A stretch of 64,000 nucleotides of DNA from Blautia massiliensis (ex Durand et al. 2017) (lineage in GTDB: Bacteria > Bacillota > Clostridia > Lachnospirales > Lachnospiraceae), in the NCBI RefSeq assembly GCF_001487165.1, contig NZ_LN913006.1, positions 2,758,657 through 2,822,656 on the forward strand, in the 5' to 3' direction. The position numbers and the translations under genes were made by a program. The notes under the pieces were generated by a model, which was not told the DNA's origin, ran no database searches, and was given only the letters and a program-made list of their open reading frames with translations. Below, one piece after another: positions 49,167 through 57,994 of this stretch (within the stretch, counting starts at the first letter, position 1; every line of letters begins with the position of its first letter).

Positions 49167-49236
49167 CAGACTGTATTTGATATAAAAAACCAATATGAAA
49201 ATAGTTAAAGTTTTTCAGGTTGTGTAACTGAGAAAA

Positions 49237-50073
49237 ATGAAAATTGCGGAGGTGGATTTGTTGAAGGAAAGTACATATCAAACTCCTTGCGGAACAATTC
49301 ACTATTGGTCAAATAATCTGAGTTTGGATACAACGACGCTTGTATTTTTACCAGGGCTGACTGCTGACCATAGATTATTTGATAAACAGGTTGAGTACTT
49401 CGATGGAAAATATAATATTATTGTATGGGATGCACCGGCTCATGCCTCTTCCTGGCCGTTCCGCTTTGACTTTGATCTGTTTGATAGGGCAAAATGGCTG
49501 AATGGGATTCTTGAAAAAGAAGAAATCATAAAACCAATTATAATAGGTCAATCAATGGGAGGATATGTGGGACAGGCTTATGCACAATTGTATCCTGACC
49601 GGCTGGCAGGTTTTATTTCCATTGATTCAGCACCGCTGCAGAGGAACTATGTGACAGCAGTGGAGATCTGGCTTCTGAAAAGAATGGAACCAGTATATGC
49701 ACATTACCCATGGAAGTTGCTTTTGAAATCCGGAACTGAGGGAGTTGCAACTTCTGATTATGGCAGAAATCTGATGAAGGAAATGATGCTGGTCTATGAT
49801 GGTGATCAGCATCGTTATGCCCAAATTGCCGGGCATGGATTTCGTATTCTGGCAGAGGCAATGGAAAAGAATCTGCCATATGAAATCAAATGTCCTTCCC
49901 TGTTGATATGTGGTACAAAGGATCATGCCGGTTCATGCATAAGGTATAACAGAGAATGGCATCGAAAAACGAAAATTCCTTTAAAGTGGATTGAAGGGGC
50001 CGGTCATAATTCTAATACAGATAAACCGGAGATGATAAATAGTTTGATAGAAGAATTCCTTTCAAACATATAA
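49237..50073 (+). CDS. Alpha/beta hydrolase
   Basis: 278 residues if begun at ATG 49237; a TTG at 49258 or 49261 after GGAGGTGG is an equally good start. Nucleophile elbow IIGQSMGGYVGQAY (Gly-x-Ser-x-Gly), oxyanion region FLPGLTADHRLFD, acid at ICGTKDHAGSC, His in EGAGHNSNTD. All triad residues present. Substrate is unknown; a lactonase or esterase is possible. Confidence 0.88.
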   Translation: MKIAEVDLLKESTYQTPCGTIHYWSNNLSLDTTTLVFLPGLTADHRLFDKQVEYFDGKYNIIVWDAPAHASSWPFRFDFDLFDRAKWLNGILEKEEIIKPIIIGQSMGGYVGQAYAQLYPDRLAGFISIDSAPLQRNYVTAVEIWLLKRMEPVYAHYPWKLLLKSGTEGVATSDYGRNLMKEMMLVYDGDQHRYAQIAGHGFRILAEAMEKNLPYEIKCPSLLICGTKDHAGSCIRYNREWHRKTKIPLKWIEGAGHNSNTDKPEMINSLIEEFLSNI

Positions 50074-50145
50074 AGACTATTGAAAACAATTGGTCAACCG
50101 TTATAAAAGGACAATAAACAAATCGGAATCAGTAGGAGGATCATT

Positions 50146-50901
50146 ATGAGATTTTATAACATATTTTTCAGCCCGACAGGGGGTACAGAGAAAGTAGCAG
50201 ATATTGTTGCGAAAGGGACGAAGCTGGATGCTGAAGAAATCGACCTAATTAAAGAACCAGATAAACTCATGAAGGTGAAATTTGAAAAAAAGGACCTATG
50301 TTTGGTTGCTGTACCGTCTTACGGTGGACGCATTCCATCAGTTGTAACGGATATGTTCCGCAAAGTAAAGGCAGATGGTACGAAAGCAATTCTTGTGGCA
50401 GTATTTGGAAACCGTATGATTGATGATACTCTATTGGAACTACAGGATGTTCTGGAGGCATCAGGCTTTGTATGTATCGCAGGAATGGAGGCAGTCGCAG
50501 AGCATTCCCTGATGCACCAATTTGGAACCGGACGCCCGGATCAGCATGATGAAAAGGAATTGCTGGAATTTGCCGCAAAGATTATGCAAAACAGCGAAGC
50601 ACAAAGGACACCTGCATTTCCGGGAAACAGACCATATCGAGAATATGGTGGTGTTCCACTCAAACCTGTTGCAAATGGAAAATGCACTTCCTGCGGTCTG
50701 TGCGCAAAAGAATGCCCGGCAGGTGCCATTCCGTTGGACAATCCGAAGATGACCGATAAGGATAAGTGTATTTCTTGTATGCACTGTGTAGCAGTCTGTC
50801 CGAAGAAAGCAAGAAATTACAGTAAGCTTGTCAGTTTTATCGCTGGACTGAAAATGAAAAAGGTTTGTTCCGGTAGGAAGGAAAATAAATTGTATTTATA
50901 A
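50146..50901 (+). CDS. EFR1-family flavodoxin-ferredoxin protein
   Basis: 251 residues. N-terminal flavodoxin fold (FFSPTGGTEKVADIVAKGTK; VAVPSYGGRIPSVVTDMFRK) followed by two [4Fe-4S] motifs: CTSCGLCAKECPAGAIPLD and CISCMHCVAVCPKKARN. EFR1 proteins are internal electron carriers joining FMN and Fe-S chemistry in anaerobes. Strong ribosome site (AGGAGG). Followed by a long intergenic region with a weak terminator. Confidence 0.92.
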   Translation: MRFYNIFFSPTGGTEKVADIVAKGTKLDAEEIDLIKEPDKLMKVKFEKKDLCLVAVPSYGGRIPSVVTDMFRKVKADGTKAILVAVFGNRMIDDTLLELQDVLEASGFVCIAGMEAVAEHSLMHQFGTGRPDQHDEKELLEFAAKIMQNSEAQRTPAFPGNRPYREYGGVPLKPVANGKCTSCGLCAKECPAGAIPLDNPKMTDKDKCISCMHCVAVCPKKARNYSKLVSFIAGLKMKKVCSGRKENKLYL

Positions 50902-50979
50902 TAGGGCGAGCAATACAATGAGAAACATGTAAATTGATACGTGAACAATCGGCTCAGTATGATATTTAATTAAATATTG

Positions 50980-51034
50980 CAATGAAAAGATCATTTACCG
51001 TAAACAAGCAGTAGATGGTCTTTTTTATATCTTT
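50980..51034 (+). terminator. Probable terminator after the EFR1 gene
   Basis: AAAAGATCATTTAC (50983-50996) pairs imperfectly with GTAGATGGTCTTTT (51011-51024), followed by more Ts. The remainder of 50902-51199 is AT-rich with no gene seen. Confidence 0.5.
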
Positions 51035-51199
51035 TTGTGAACAAGTAGAGATTTATAGCTGGTAATATGTGTTTTATCATAATCCGTGAAATAAGATGAG
51101 TTAATTCTTCGATTTACATATTTTTTAAGGTGTTCCGGCATGGTATTATGATACTTATAAAGAACCAATTATATCTGTTGGAGAGAGCGGTGAAAAGTT

Positions 51200-51670
51200 A
51201 TGAAGTTATTGTTTAAACAAAGGCTGTTTTCATGGTTTGACAGCTATGATATCTATGATGAAGCAGGCAACACTGTTTATGTAGTAAAATGCCAGTTGTC
51301 CTGGGGACATAAACTTGTAATTTATGATGCCTATGGAAATGAAGTAGGAATGGTTGTTCAGAAAGTACTTACTTTTCTTCCTAAATTTGAAATTTATAAA
51401 AACGGCAGTTATATCGGATGCCTGAGCAAAGAATTCTCATTCCTGACGCCACATTATAATATTGATTACAATGGATGGCATATTGATGGAACCATTATGG
51501 AATGGGACTATAGCATTCTTAATCAAAGCGGTTATTCAATTGCACGGGTTAGTAAAGAACTGTTTCATATGACTGATACATATGTTATTGATGTGCAGGA
51601 TCCAGGAAATGCATTGGATGCGTTGATGTTCGTACTTGCGATTGATGCAGAAAAATGTTCCAGGAATTAG
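51200..51670 (+). CDS. LURP-one/scramblase-like beta-barrel protein
   Basis: 156 residues: MKLLFKQRLFSWFDSYDIYD, VVKCQLSWGHKLVIYDAYGN, FLPKFEIYKNGSYIGCLSKE, YGWHIDGTIMEWDYSILNQ-like and RVSKELFHMTDTYVIDVQDP. This is the tubby-like LOR fold (YxjI family). Function in bacteria unknown. Ribosome site GGAGAG. First of a run of small genes. Confidence 0.85.
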   Translation: MKLLFKQRLFSWFDSYDIYDEAGNTVYVVKCQLSWGHKLVIYDAYGNEVGMVVQKVLTFLPKFEIYKNGSYIGCLSKEFSFLTPHYNIDYNGWHIDGTIMEWDYSILNQSGYSIARVSKELFHMTDTYVIDVQDPGNALDALMFVLAIDAEKCSRN

Positions 51671-51715
51671 ATAGTTGATCTTGTTACCGAAGATATTCGG
51701 AGATGGGGAGGTAGC

Positions 51716-51934
51716 ATGGGATTATTTAAAAAGAAAATCGTGAAAAAAACATATGACCGAGAACATATGAAACCAGTTATTCGTGCAAGCATTTGTACTG
51801 GAGAAGAAGTAGCAGGGTTCAAAGACATACGGACCGGAAAAATCGAAGAAATCATGCTGATCAGATCTCCAGAGGACTTAGAAAAATTCAAAGAGATATA
51901 TGAGATAACAGAGGAAATTGCAAAAGAATATTAG
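51716..51934 (+). CDS. Small hypothetical protein
   Basis: 72 residues beginning MGLFKKKIVKKTYDREHMKP with ATCTGEEVAGFKD-like middle and an acidic C-terminus (EDLEKFKEIYEITEEIAKEY). Basic N-terminus, helical C-terminus. Ribosome site GGGGAGG. I do not recognise a family; it is the kind of protein often seen between LOR and YccF genes. Confidence 0.65.
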   Translation: MGLFKKKIVKKTYDREHMKPVIRASICTGEEVAGFKDIRTGKIEEIMLIRSPEDLEKFKEIYEITEEIAKEY

Positions 51935-51957
51935 ACATTGGATGAGGAGATGTTGTC

Positions 51958-52320
51958 ATGAGAACTATAGGTAATATCCTTTGGTTTATATTTGGAGGAT
52001 TACTGGGCGGACTGGCATGGATTTTTGCAGGTTGCATATGGTGTATTACAATTATTGGAATTCCGGTAGGTCTGCAATGTTTTAAATTTGCAACCTTGGC
52101 ATTTTGGCCGTTTGGAAAAGAAATCGTGTATGGAAATGGCATGTTTTCATTTCTGGTAAATCTTATATGGATTATATTTTTTGGATGGGAAATGGCACTT
52201 GGAAACCTGATAGTGGGTTGTATTTGGTGCATTACGATAGTTGGAATTCCATTTGGAAAGCAGTTCTTCAAGATGGCAAGACTCTCTTTCATGCCATTTG
52301 GTGCGAGTGTGATAGGGTAG
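51958..52320 (+). CDS. YccF-domain membrane protein
   Basis: 120 residues, two copies of the YccF motif: NILWFIFGGLLGGLAWIFAG with CIWCITIIGIPVGLQCFKFA, and LVNLIWIIFFGWEMALGNLI with CIWCITIVGIPFGKQFFKMA. Inner membrane protein of unknown function. Clear duplicated domain architecture. Confidence 0.92.
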   Translation: MRTIGNILWFIFGGLLGGLAWIFAGCIWCITIIGIPVGLQCFKFATLAFWPFGKEIVYGNGMFSFLVNLIWIIFFGWEMALGNLIVGCIWCITIVGIPFGKQFFKMARLSFMPFGASVIG

Positions 52321-52339
52321 AATGTGTAAGGTCTTATTG

Positions 52340-52644
52340 ATGAAAAATGAAATAATATTATTCACAGATGGTAATATTAATATTGGAGTTCAAATAAACC
52401 CTGAACAGGAAACAGTCTGGTTGACACAGAAGTATTGTTTGATGTTAAGCATATGCAGCAGCCGGTCACTGATAAGGAATTTAAAAATTTCACAGACTGT
52501 GCGGTTAAGAAAAGTAACGAAAATGCCCTGATTTTCACAACTGAAGATATGGAGAAGCCTTTCATAAGCTTTGATGAAGGAATGTAGAATTTCTTTGAAC
52601 CGGAGCTTCAGAAGAGATTGTATGAAATGGAAAAAGTCATTTAA
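52340..52644 (+). pseudogene. Remnants of a RhuM-type gene and a second gene end
   Basis: The first 30 codons, MKNEIILFTDGNINIGVQIN and EQETVWLTQ, match the start of RhuM-family virulence-associated proteins. It then breaks; another frame gives FDVKHMQQPVTDKEFKNFTD, NALIFTTEDMEKPFISFDEG, stop, NFFEPELQKRLYEMEKVI, stop at 52644. So two gene scraps are joined by a deletion. Confidence 0.6.
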
Positions 52645-52761
52645 TATATATTGATCAATGATATAATATTCTAAAATGTTGATGATAAAAGAAATATAGT
52701 AATTAAAAATGTTACAAAGTTGTTCTTGATAAAAATATTATTTGGTAACAGGAGATGTTTT

Positions 52762-53024
52762 ATGTTAAAAAGAAAAGTGACGCATTACATAAAAAATGGG
52801 TAGATTCAAAAAACAAAAAATGTCTTGTAATTCAGGGAGCCAGACAAACAGGAAAAACATATATAGTTGAAAGATTTGCAGAAGAGAACTATGAAGAAAT
52901 TATTGAAATTAATTTTAAACAGATACCTTCTGCGATGGATATTTTTTCCAGTGATCTAAAAGTAGATAATATGGTTATGGCTATGTCCGTATTTGATGAC
53001 GGAAAGTGCAAAAGCATTAGATAA
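52762..53024 (+). pseudogene. DUF4143-type AAA ATPase, N-terminal fragment with frameshift
   Basis: Starts at ATG 52762 after GGAG: MLKRKVTHYIKN then a shift in the A6 run at about 52789-52795 (one A missing) into KKWVDSKNKKCLVIQGARQT, with Walker A GARQTGKTY intact, then truncates after about 85 residues. Catalytic Walker B and the DUF4143 domain are absent. Confidence 0.8.
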
Positions 53025-53091
53025 AATATTGCAGACCATGAGAGAGTGGGGAAACTGATATTTATAACTTTGAATTTAGAGGTTATCGGAA

Positions 53092-53709
53092 ATGACTGAA
53101 AGAGAAAAAATGCTAAGTGGAGAGTTGTACGATCCAACGGATAAAGAATTGGAGCAATTACGCGTGAATGCACGTAAATTAGCAAGAAAATACAATTCGA
53201 CAGATGAAGATGATCAAGAAGAACAAGCACAGATATTGAGGGAATTATTGCCAGCAACAGAGGAACTCCCCTATTTACAGGCGCCTGTTTATTTTGATTA
53301 CGGATGTAATACGTTCTTTGGAAGATTCAGCTCTGCTAATTTTAACTTTACATGTTTAGATGTATGTGAAATACATATAGGCGATAATGTGATGATTGGT
53401 CCAAATGTTACATTGGCAACTCCTATGCATCCATTATTACCTGAAGAACGCAATATTAGGAAAAGAGAAGATGGAAGTTTTTACAATCTTGAATATGCGA
53501 AGCCAATAACTATAGAGGATAATTGCTGGCTGGCATCCAATGTGGTTGTTTGTGGTGGTGTCACCATAGGAGAAGGGTGTGTAATTGGTGCAGGGAGTGT
53601 TGTAACAAAAGATATTCCGCCGTATAGTTTGGCAGTTGGAAATCCATGCCGGGTCATTCGAAAAATAACTGAGAAAGATCATATGCCGGATGGAATTGAA
53701 AAGAATTAA
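53092..53709 (+). CDS. Sugar O-acetyltransferase (LbH-MAT, maltose acetyltransferase type)
   Basis: 205 residues. N-terminal Mac domain MTEREKMLSGELYDPTDKEL, then left-handed beta-helix hexapeptide repeats: FFGRFSSANFNFTCLDVCEI, HIGDNVMIGPNVTLATPMHP, CWLASNVVVCGGVTIGEGCV, IGAGSVVTKDIPPYSLAVGN. The catalytic His in ATPMHP is present. It transfers acetyl from acetyl-CoA to the 6-OH of sugars. Intact. Confidence 0.93.
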   Translation: MTEREKMLSGELYDPTDKELEQLRVNARKLARKYNSTDEDDQEEQAQILRELLPATEELPYLQAPVYFDYGCNTFFGRFSSANFNFTCLDVCEIHIGDNVMIGPNVTLATPMHPLLPEERNIRKREDGSFYNLEYAKPITIEDNCWLASNVVVCGGVTIGEGCVIGAGSVVTKDIPPYSLAVGNPCRVIRKITEKDHMPDGIEKN

Positions 53710-53770
53710 AAATTTGCATTGATGATAAGCAGTTCATCTGAATAAAGAAAATAAAATGATCACAATTAAT

Positions 53771-53810
53771 AACGCCGATGCAGGATTTTTATAATCCTAT
53801 ATCGGCGTTT
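53771..53810. terminator. Terminator related to that at 45082
   Basis: AACGCCGAT (53771-53779) pairs with ATCGGCGTT (53801-53809), with internal pairing AGGATTTTTATAATCCT. The theme AATAACGCC ... GGATTTTT ... GGCGTT is the same as at 45082-45134. Confidence 0.75.
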
Positions 53811-53838
53811 GTTGGTTACAAGAGAATGTATTTTACAC

Positions 53839-54675
53839 TTATTTTCCAAATGTATTGCTGGATTTAGCAGCAGCTTTAGCTGCCATGGTGTTAGTGGACT
53901 CAAACAAGGAAGTTGTCGGTGCGACCGGACACATCAGTACCCGTCCTGTTCCACGATAAACATTTACCAGACCCTCTCCGCTAACTGCAGATCCGACAAG
54001 TGTTTTTGTAGATCTTTCTACGGTAAATTCAAGATTTGATGACCAGCATACAGCAAGGTTTCCATCAATTTTCAGTTCATCATTTTCCAATATGACTTCA
54101 ATCAATTCATCTTCGGGAACATTAGACTCCAGTGCAGCTACACCATTTCCCTGCAAACTCAGATTAAACAGACCTTCGCTACCTAATACTGCTGATGAAA
54201 GGTTCTTTCTGGCTACAACTTTACTTTTTACATTTGCATCACAAGCCAGGAACATGCCATCTTCAATTGTCATTCCGGCTGGTCCCCATTTGCCAATGTC
54301 TGCAAGGATAATATATTTGTATGTCGGTTCTAATACCAGACAGCCTTCACCAACATATTCCGGTTTAACTGCGGTTTCTTTTGTAACCGCACCCTTGAGT
54401 GCCTTTCCAAGGAAATCTCCGATACCTTTTACACCAGATGTGGCTTGTACATTACCACCCATCCATTGCATGGCACCAGCCTGGATAACAGCTGAATGGT
54501 CTTTATCAATATCAATAACAACCTGTCTTCTTCTGACATTCATTTTACTCATGAAATACTCATTCATTGCATTCATAGGTGAAACGCTGGCATCCTGCAC
54601 ATATTCAAGCACATGGAAGTTTTCGATACTTTTCGCATATTTTCTGTTTTCATTTTGCAAGTTTTCAATTCGCAT
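53839..54675 (-). CDS. AIM24-family protein
   Basis: 278 residues: VRRRQVVIDIDKDHSAVIQA, GAMQWMGGNVQATSGVKGIG, KSKVVARKNLSSAVLGSEGL, VYRGTGRVLMCPVAPTTSLF. The AIM24/TIGR00266-like beta-barrel fold is clear. Often located beside tubby-like and membrane proteins; function unknown. Transcribed leftward, with promoter region near 54690-54720. Confidence 0.87.
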   Translation of the reverse strand: MRIENLQNENRKYAKSIENFHVLEYVQDASVSPMNAMNEYFMSKMNVRRRQVVIDIDKDHSAVIQAGAMQWMGGNVQATSGVKGIGDFLGKALKGAVTKETAVKPEYVGEGCLVLEPTYKYIILADIGKWGPAGMTIEDGMFLACDANVKSKVVARKNLSSAVLGSEGLFNLSLQGNGVAALESNVPEDELIEVILENDELKIDGNLAVCWSSNLEFTVERSTKTLVGSAVSGEGLVNVYRGTGRVLMCPVAPTTSLFESTNTMAAKAAAKSSNTFGK

Positions 54676-54902
54676 AGCATAATCTCCCTTTTAATAATAA
54701 TTTATGATGTTGCTCGGATATGCTTATTATAAAAGAGGCAGCATAGATAGGAAACAATTCGTGCAGAGAAATATAAAGACAGAATTCTCAAAATTCGAGA
54801 AATATAAAGATGCAATTCCTCATGGTGGATGTGTATTATGAAAAATAAATTTGTTATAGTGACAATATCAACAAAAAAACAGAATATAAATGGGGTGATC
54901 AG

Positions 54903-55031
54903 ATGGAAGCGGCACAGAGAATTCGATTAATCCGGATAATAGAAAAGATGGAGAAAAATCCGGTATTCAGTAATAAGCTTGGCATAAAGAACACATCTGA
55001 ATATTTAGCAGAAAAAGAACAGAAAAAATGA
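54903..55031 (+). CDS. Small conserved protein (42 residues)
   Basis: MEAAQRIRLIRIIEKMEKNP, then VFSNKLGIKNTSEYLAEKEQ and KK. Preceded by GGGGTGATCAG. Short basic-acidic helical peptide of a type I recall as conserved in Lachnospiraceae genomes beside small membrane proteins; function unknown. Its length is below usual gene-calling limits. Confidence 0.6.
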   Translation: MEAAQRIRLIRIIEKMEKNPVFSNKLGIKNTSEYLAEKEQKK

Positions 55032-55070
55032 AAGACACATATTAGAATGAGTTTCAGAAGGAGTAAAAAA

Positions 55071-55286
55071 ATGTTATCGTTATTATTTGCAATTTGTATG
55101 ATTTGGTTTGTTGGAAAATTTTTTGTTTTTGGGTTAAGAGCATCCTGGGGAATTATGAAATTACTTTGCACAGTTATTTTCTTCCCGGTGATATTGATTG
55201 GTATGGTTGTAGGTGGACTGATGTACATTGCTTTTCCATTGTTGATTGTCGGTGGCATTATAGCATTGGTGACGTCACATTCATAA
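55071..55286 (+). CDS. Small membrane protein
   Basis: 71 residues from ATG 55071, because AGAAGGAG lies 7 bp before it; the frame from 55047 would include that site as coding. Two or three hydrophobic helices (MLSLLFAICMIWFVGKFFVF, LLCTVIFFPVILIGMVVGGL, FPLLIVGGIIALV). Follows the 42-residue protein and precedes the helical protein at 55308. Function unknown. Confidence 0.7.
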   Translation: MLSLLFAICMIWFVGKFFVFGLRASWGIMKLLCTVIFFPVILIGMVVGGLMYIAFPLLIVGGIIALVTSHS

Positions 55287-55307
55287 TCGATCAGGAGGAG
55301 AAAACGA

Positions 55308-55724
55308 ATGGGATATGATATTGAAAAAGAAAAAAGAGAAGCAATTGAAGCTGGACATAGAGCTTTGAACAGTCTTCAGGCAGCAAAAGAAAATTTAAAC
55401 AGTGCAAAGAACTGGGGACTGGTAGATATGTTTGGCGGTGGTTTTTTCACTACGATGCTAAAACATTCTAGAATTGATCAGGCCAAACGGAATATGGAAC
55501 AGGCAAAGTATGATCTTCGTAATTTCAGTAGAGAATTAAATGATGTAAATATGGTATGTAACTTGAATATCGATACTGGAGATTTTCTTTCTTTTGCGGA
55601 TTATTTTTTTGATGGATTTGTTGTGGACTGGGTGGTCCAGGATCGAATCAATAATGCAAAAAGACAGGTAGAAGAAGCTATTCGAAGAACAGAAAGTATC
55701 GTCAATCAATTACAGCGTATGTAA
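55308..55724 (+). CDS. Uncharacterised helical protein
   Basis: 138 residues: MGYDIEKEKREAIEAGHRAL, LNSAKNWGLVDMFGGGFFTT, a central SRIDQAKRNMEQAKYDLRNF helix, DYFFDGFVVDWVVQDRINNA, KRQVEEAIRRTESIVNQLQR. Two coiled-coil helices around an FGGGFFTTxxKH turn. I recall similar hypothetical proteins in Firmicutes, with no assigned role. Ribosome site AGGAGGAG. Confidence 0.72.
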   Translation: MGYDIEKEKREAIEAGHRALNSLQAAKENLNSAKNWGLVDMFGGGFFTTMLKHSRIDQAKRNMEQAKYDLRNFSRELNDVNMVCNLNIDTGDFLSFADYFFDGFVVDWVVQDRINNAKRQVEEAIRRTESIVNQLQRM

Positions 55725-55759
55725 AGGAAAAGGCAATGAGTCAGAAATGGTTCATTGCC

Positions 55760-56180
55760 TTTCGTTGCGTTATGGCTTATTTTAATTTTTCTTTTTTGGC
55801 ATTTAAGAGCTCAAGATTCTTGGTGAAGGCGCTTTCTCCGGAACCTTGATACCAGCTTTGCGGATCATAGCATCAAAATTTTTTTCAATTATATGCAGGG
55901 TATTCTGTTGCTTCTGGAGATCCTGCTTTTCTTTTTTTGCTGAGGACAGTTCTTCTTCTAGTTCCATCTGTTGTCGCTGCAGTTTTTCAGCCGACGGAAG
56001 TTTGTGAATACCAAATTCTGAGCACGTATGATGTCACGACAGGCTCGATAGACTTCACAGTGTTTCTGAATTACTTGTTGATTTTGAATTGCCAGTCTCG
56101 TTTGCTGAATCTTATTATCGGTGGCATGAATGGAAGCCTCCAAATCTGCAACATGATTTTTGAATTCTTCGTAGTTTAGT
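55760..56180 (-). pseudogene. Relaxase-type C-terminal coiled-coil remnant plus repeated XRE gene end
   Basis: On the minus strand: NCQLNYEEFKNHVADLEASI, HATDNKIQQTRLAIQNQQVI, QKHCEVYRACRDIIRAQNLV, then a frameshift and KLPSAEKLQRQQMELEEELS, SAKKEKQDLQKQQNTLHIIE, NFDAMIRKAGIKVPEKAPSP. This looks like the C-terminal coiled coil of a mobilization relaxase. Its distal end (55765-55820) is near-identical in sequence to 61050-61105, the 3' end of the XRE gene there, so the junction is a recombination scar. No other gene is seen in 55725-56690 apart from the fragment at 56590. Confidence 0.55.
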
Positions 56181-56589
56181 TGGCAATTAAAGGCCTTTAA
56201 TCAGCGTTTAATCTGCCATAGGGCCCAATTATCTCCGCCATAGAACCAGTTGGTTGTCGGGATTTTCGCACAGCCATTTATTGTAAGATGATAACATCAA
56301 AAAAGAAGAAAAATCCAAGGAGGACTGGCAGATGAAAGGTTATAACACAAGGTCAGTATGGATAATATCAGCAGAAATAAGGTATCTGCTGTCGGAACAG
56401 AAAAAGTTTCAAAATAAATCAAAAAATATTGATGAAGTCTACCAATCAGTGTTTTTTCGTTGTATAATGTTTTTGTCGTACAAGGTCACTTTCCTTTGTA
56501 ATGTTTTGGGTCAAATTCATTATACATCAGAAAGTCCTGTACGATATTTTTTTATGAAAAAGTTGTAAAGTGGTGTTAGATAATAAAAT

Positions 56590-56672
56590 ATTGGAACAAT
56601 GAAAGAGGAACAGGAAATATTTGAGCGAATTGTTATGACGAGAAAGATTTCTGGTCAAGATAGATAAGAATT
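56590..56672 (+). pseudogene. Tail of a DHH phosphoesterase gene, second copy
   Basis: EQEIFERIVMTRKISGQDR then TAG corresponds to RQEILERIVMMRKFSGQDK at 58502-58564. The following non-coding bases (AAGAATTAGA...ACAGGAGAA) are also shared. It is the diverged end of a duplicated DHHA1-type gene, now just before the peptide deformylase. Confidence 0.65.
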
Positions 56673-56691
56673 AGAGTACAGGAGAAAGTAA

Positions 56692-57102
56692 ATGGTAAAA
56701 CAAATAGTAAGAGATGTTTTCTTTTTAGGTCAGCCATCCGAACCAGCCACGAAAGCAGATATCCAGGTTGGAAAGGATCTGCAGGATACGCTGCAGGCGA
56801 ACAGAGAACGTTGTGTTGGTATGGCGGCGAACATGATTGGTGTAAAGAAGAATATCATCATTGTGAATATGGGATTCATAAATGTTGTGATGTTCAATCC
56901 GGTGATTGTTTCAAAACGTGACATGTATGAGACAGAAGAAGGCTGTCTGTCGCTGGATGGTGTTCGTAAGACGACCAGGTACCAGGAAATAGAAGTAGAG
57001 TATTATGACTTCAAATGGAAAAAACAGCGCCAGAAATTGTCAGGATGGACAGCACAGATCTGCCAGCATGAAATTGATCATTTGTCTGGAAAGATTATTT
57101 AA
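56692..57102 (+). CDS. def: Peptide deformylase-like protein
   Basis: 136 residues. Motif II EEGCLSLDG (Cys metal ligand) and motif III QHEIDHLSG (HExxH) are intact; motif I reads CVGMAANMIGV, where the usual Gln of GxGxAAxQ is replaced by Met/Ile region (AANMIG), a variant seen in Clostridial second-copy deformylases. Removes formyl from nascent peptides. Shorter than housekeeping Def, so likely a paralogue. Ribosome site AGGAG. Confidence 0.85.
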   Translation: MVKQIVRDVFFLGQPSEPATKADIQVGKDLQDTLQANRERCVGMAANMIGVKKNIIIVNMGFINVVMFNPVIVSKRDMYETEEGCLSLDGVRKTTRYQEIEVEYYDFKWKKQRQKLSGWTAQICQHEIDHLSGKII

Positions 57103-57158
57103 CCGCATGCGGATTGCGAATATTCGCTTGACTCAAAGCGGATTGTGAGGTGACGGAT

Positions 57159-57527
57159 ATGCTGAAAAACGTACTGATTGTGGTAGATGATATAGAAAAA
57201 TCCATAGAGTTTTATAAGGACTTATTTGGACTGCAAGTGATTCTTAAGAATGAAGGTAATGTAATCTTATCGGAGGGACTCGTTTTGCAGGACGCCGACG
57301 TATGGGGGAAAACACTAGATGAGATTTCCACTCCATTCAATAACAGGATGGAACTGTATTTCGAGGATTTTGACATAGATGGATTGCTTGCAAAATATGA
57401 ATCCGGTAAGTATTTCGTCCGATATGCCACTGAACTAACAGAACTTGCAGGTGGGCAGAAGCTTGTAAGGCTGTATGATCCGAGTGGTAATCTCATCGAG
57501 GTTCGTACGCCATTTATGTGTAATTAA
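57159..57527 (+). CDS. VOC (glyoxalase/bleomycin resistance) family protein
   Basis: 122 residues from ATG 57159 (ribosome site TGAGGTGA). MLKNVLIVVDDIEKSIEFYK, DLFGLQVILKNEGNVILSEG, then NNRMELYFEDFDIDGLLAKY and LVRLYDPSGNLIEVRTPF: two beta-alpha-beta-beta-beta modules, metal ligands His absent at the first position but Glu in LYFE and IEV remain. Substrate unknown. Confidence 0.85.
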   Translation: MLKNVLIVVDDIEKSIEFYKDLFGLQVILKNEGNVILSEGLVLQDADVWGKTLDEISTPFNNRMELYFEDFDIDGLLAKYESGKYFVRYATELTELAGGQKLVRLYDPSGNLIEVRTPFMCN

Positions 57528-57537
57528 AGGAGAAGAT

Positions 57538-57993
57538 ATGCAGATTTTTGTTGATGCAGATGCCTGTCCGGTAGTCGGTATTGTTGAAAAAGTTGCAAAA
57601 GAGCACAGTATTCCGGTAACGTTGTTGTGTGATACCAATCATGTGTTATCTTCTGATTACAGTGAAGTGATCGTAGTTGGAGCCGGAGCAGATGCCGTGG
57701 ATTATAAACTGATCAGCATTTGCCATAAAGGTGATATTGTTGTATCACAGGACTACGGTGTGGCTGCAATGGCATTAGGAAAAAATGCGTATGCGATTCA
57801 TCAATCTGGGAAATGGTATACGAATGAGAATATTGACCAGATGCTTATGGAACGGCATCTGAATAAGAAAGCACGAAGGGCATCCGGAAAGAATCATTTA
57901 AAAGGACCACGAAAACGAACATCGGAGGATGATGAGCATTTTAGAGAATCCTTTGAGAAAATGATACATATGGCAATGGATAAGGAGAATTGA
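57538..57993 (+). CDS. YaiI/YqxD-family protein (DUF188)
   Basis: 151 residues from ATG 57538 after AAGGAGAAG. Signature: MQIFVDADACPVVGIVEKVA, DTNHVLSSDYSEVIVVGAGA, DAVDYKLISICHKGDIVVSQ, DYGVAAMALGKNAYAIHQSG, and KRTSEDDEHFRESFEKMIHM. The DUF188 fold is PIN-like with conserved Asp; RNA-related role suspected. Followed by an ArsC-like gene 1 bp later. Confidence 0.93.
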   Translation: MQIFVDADACPVVGIVEKVAKEHSIPVTLLCDTNHVLSSDYSEVIVVGAGADAVDYKLISICHKGDIVVSQDYGVAAMALGKNAYAIHQSGKWYTNENIDQMLMERHLNKKARRASGKNHLKGPRKRTSEDDEHFRESFEKMIHMAMDKEN

Positions 57994-57994
57994 T

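Noticed and set aside
56332-56568. 78-residue ORF MKGYNTRSVWIISAEIRYLL
   Set aside because: AT-rich, no homology I recognise, weak ribosome context; lies in a scar region.
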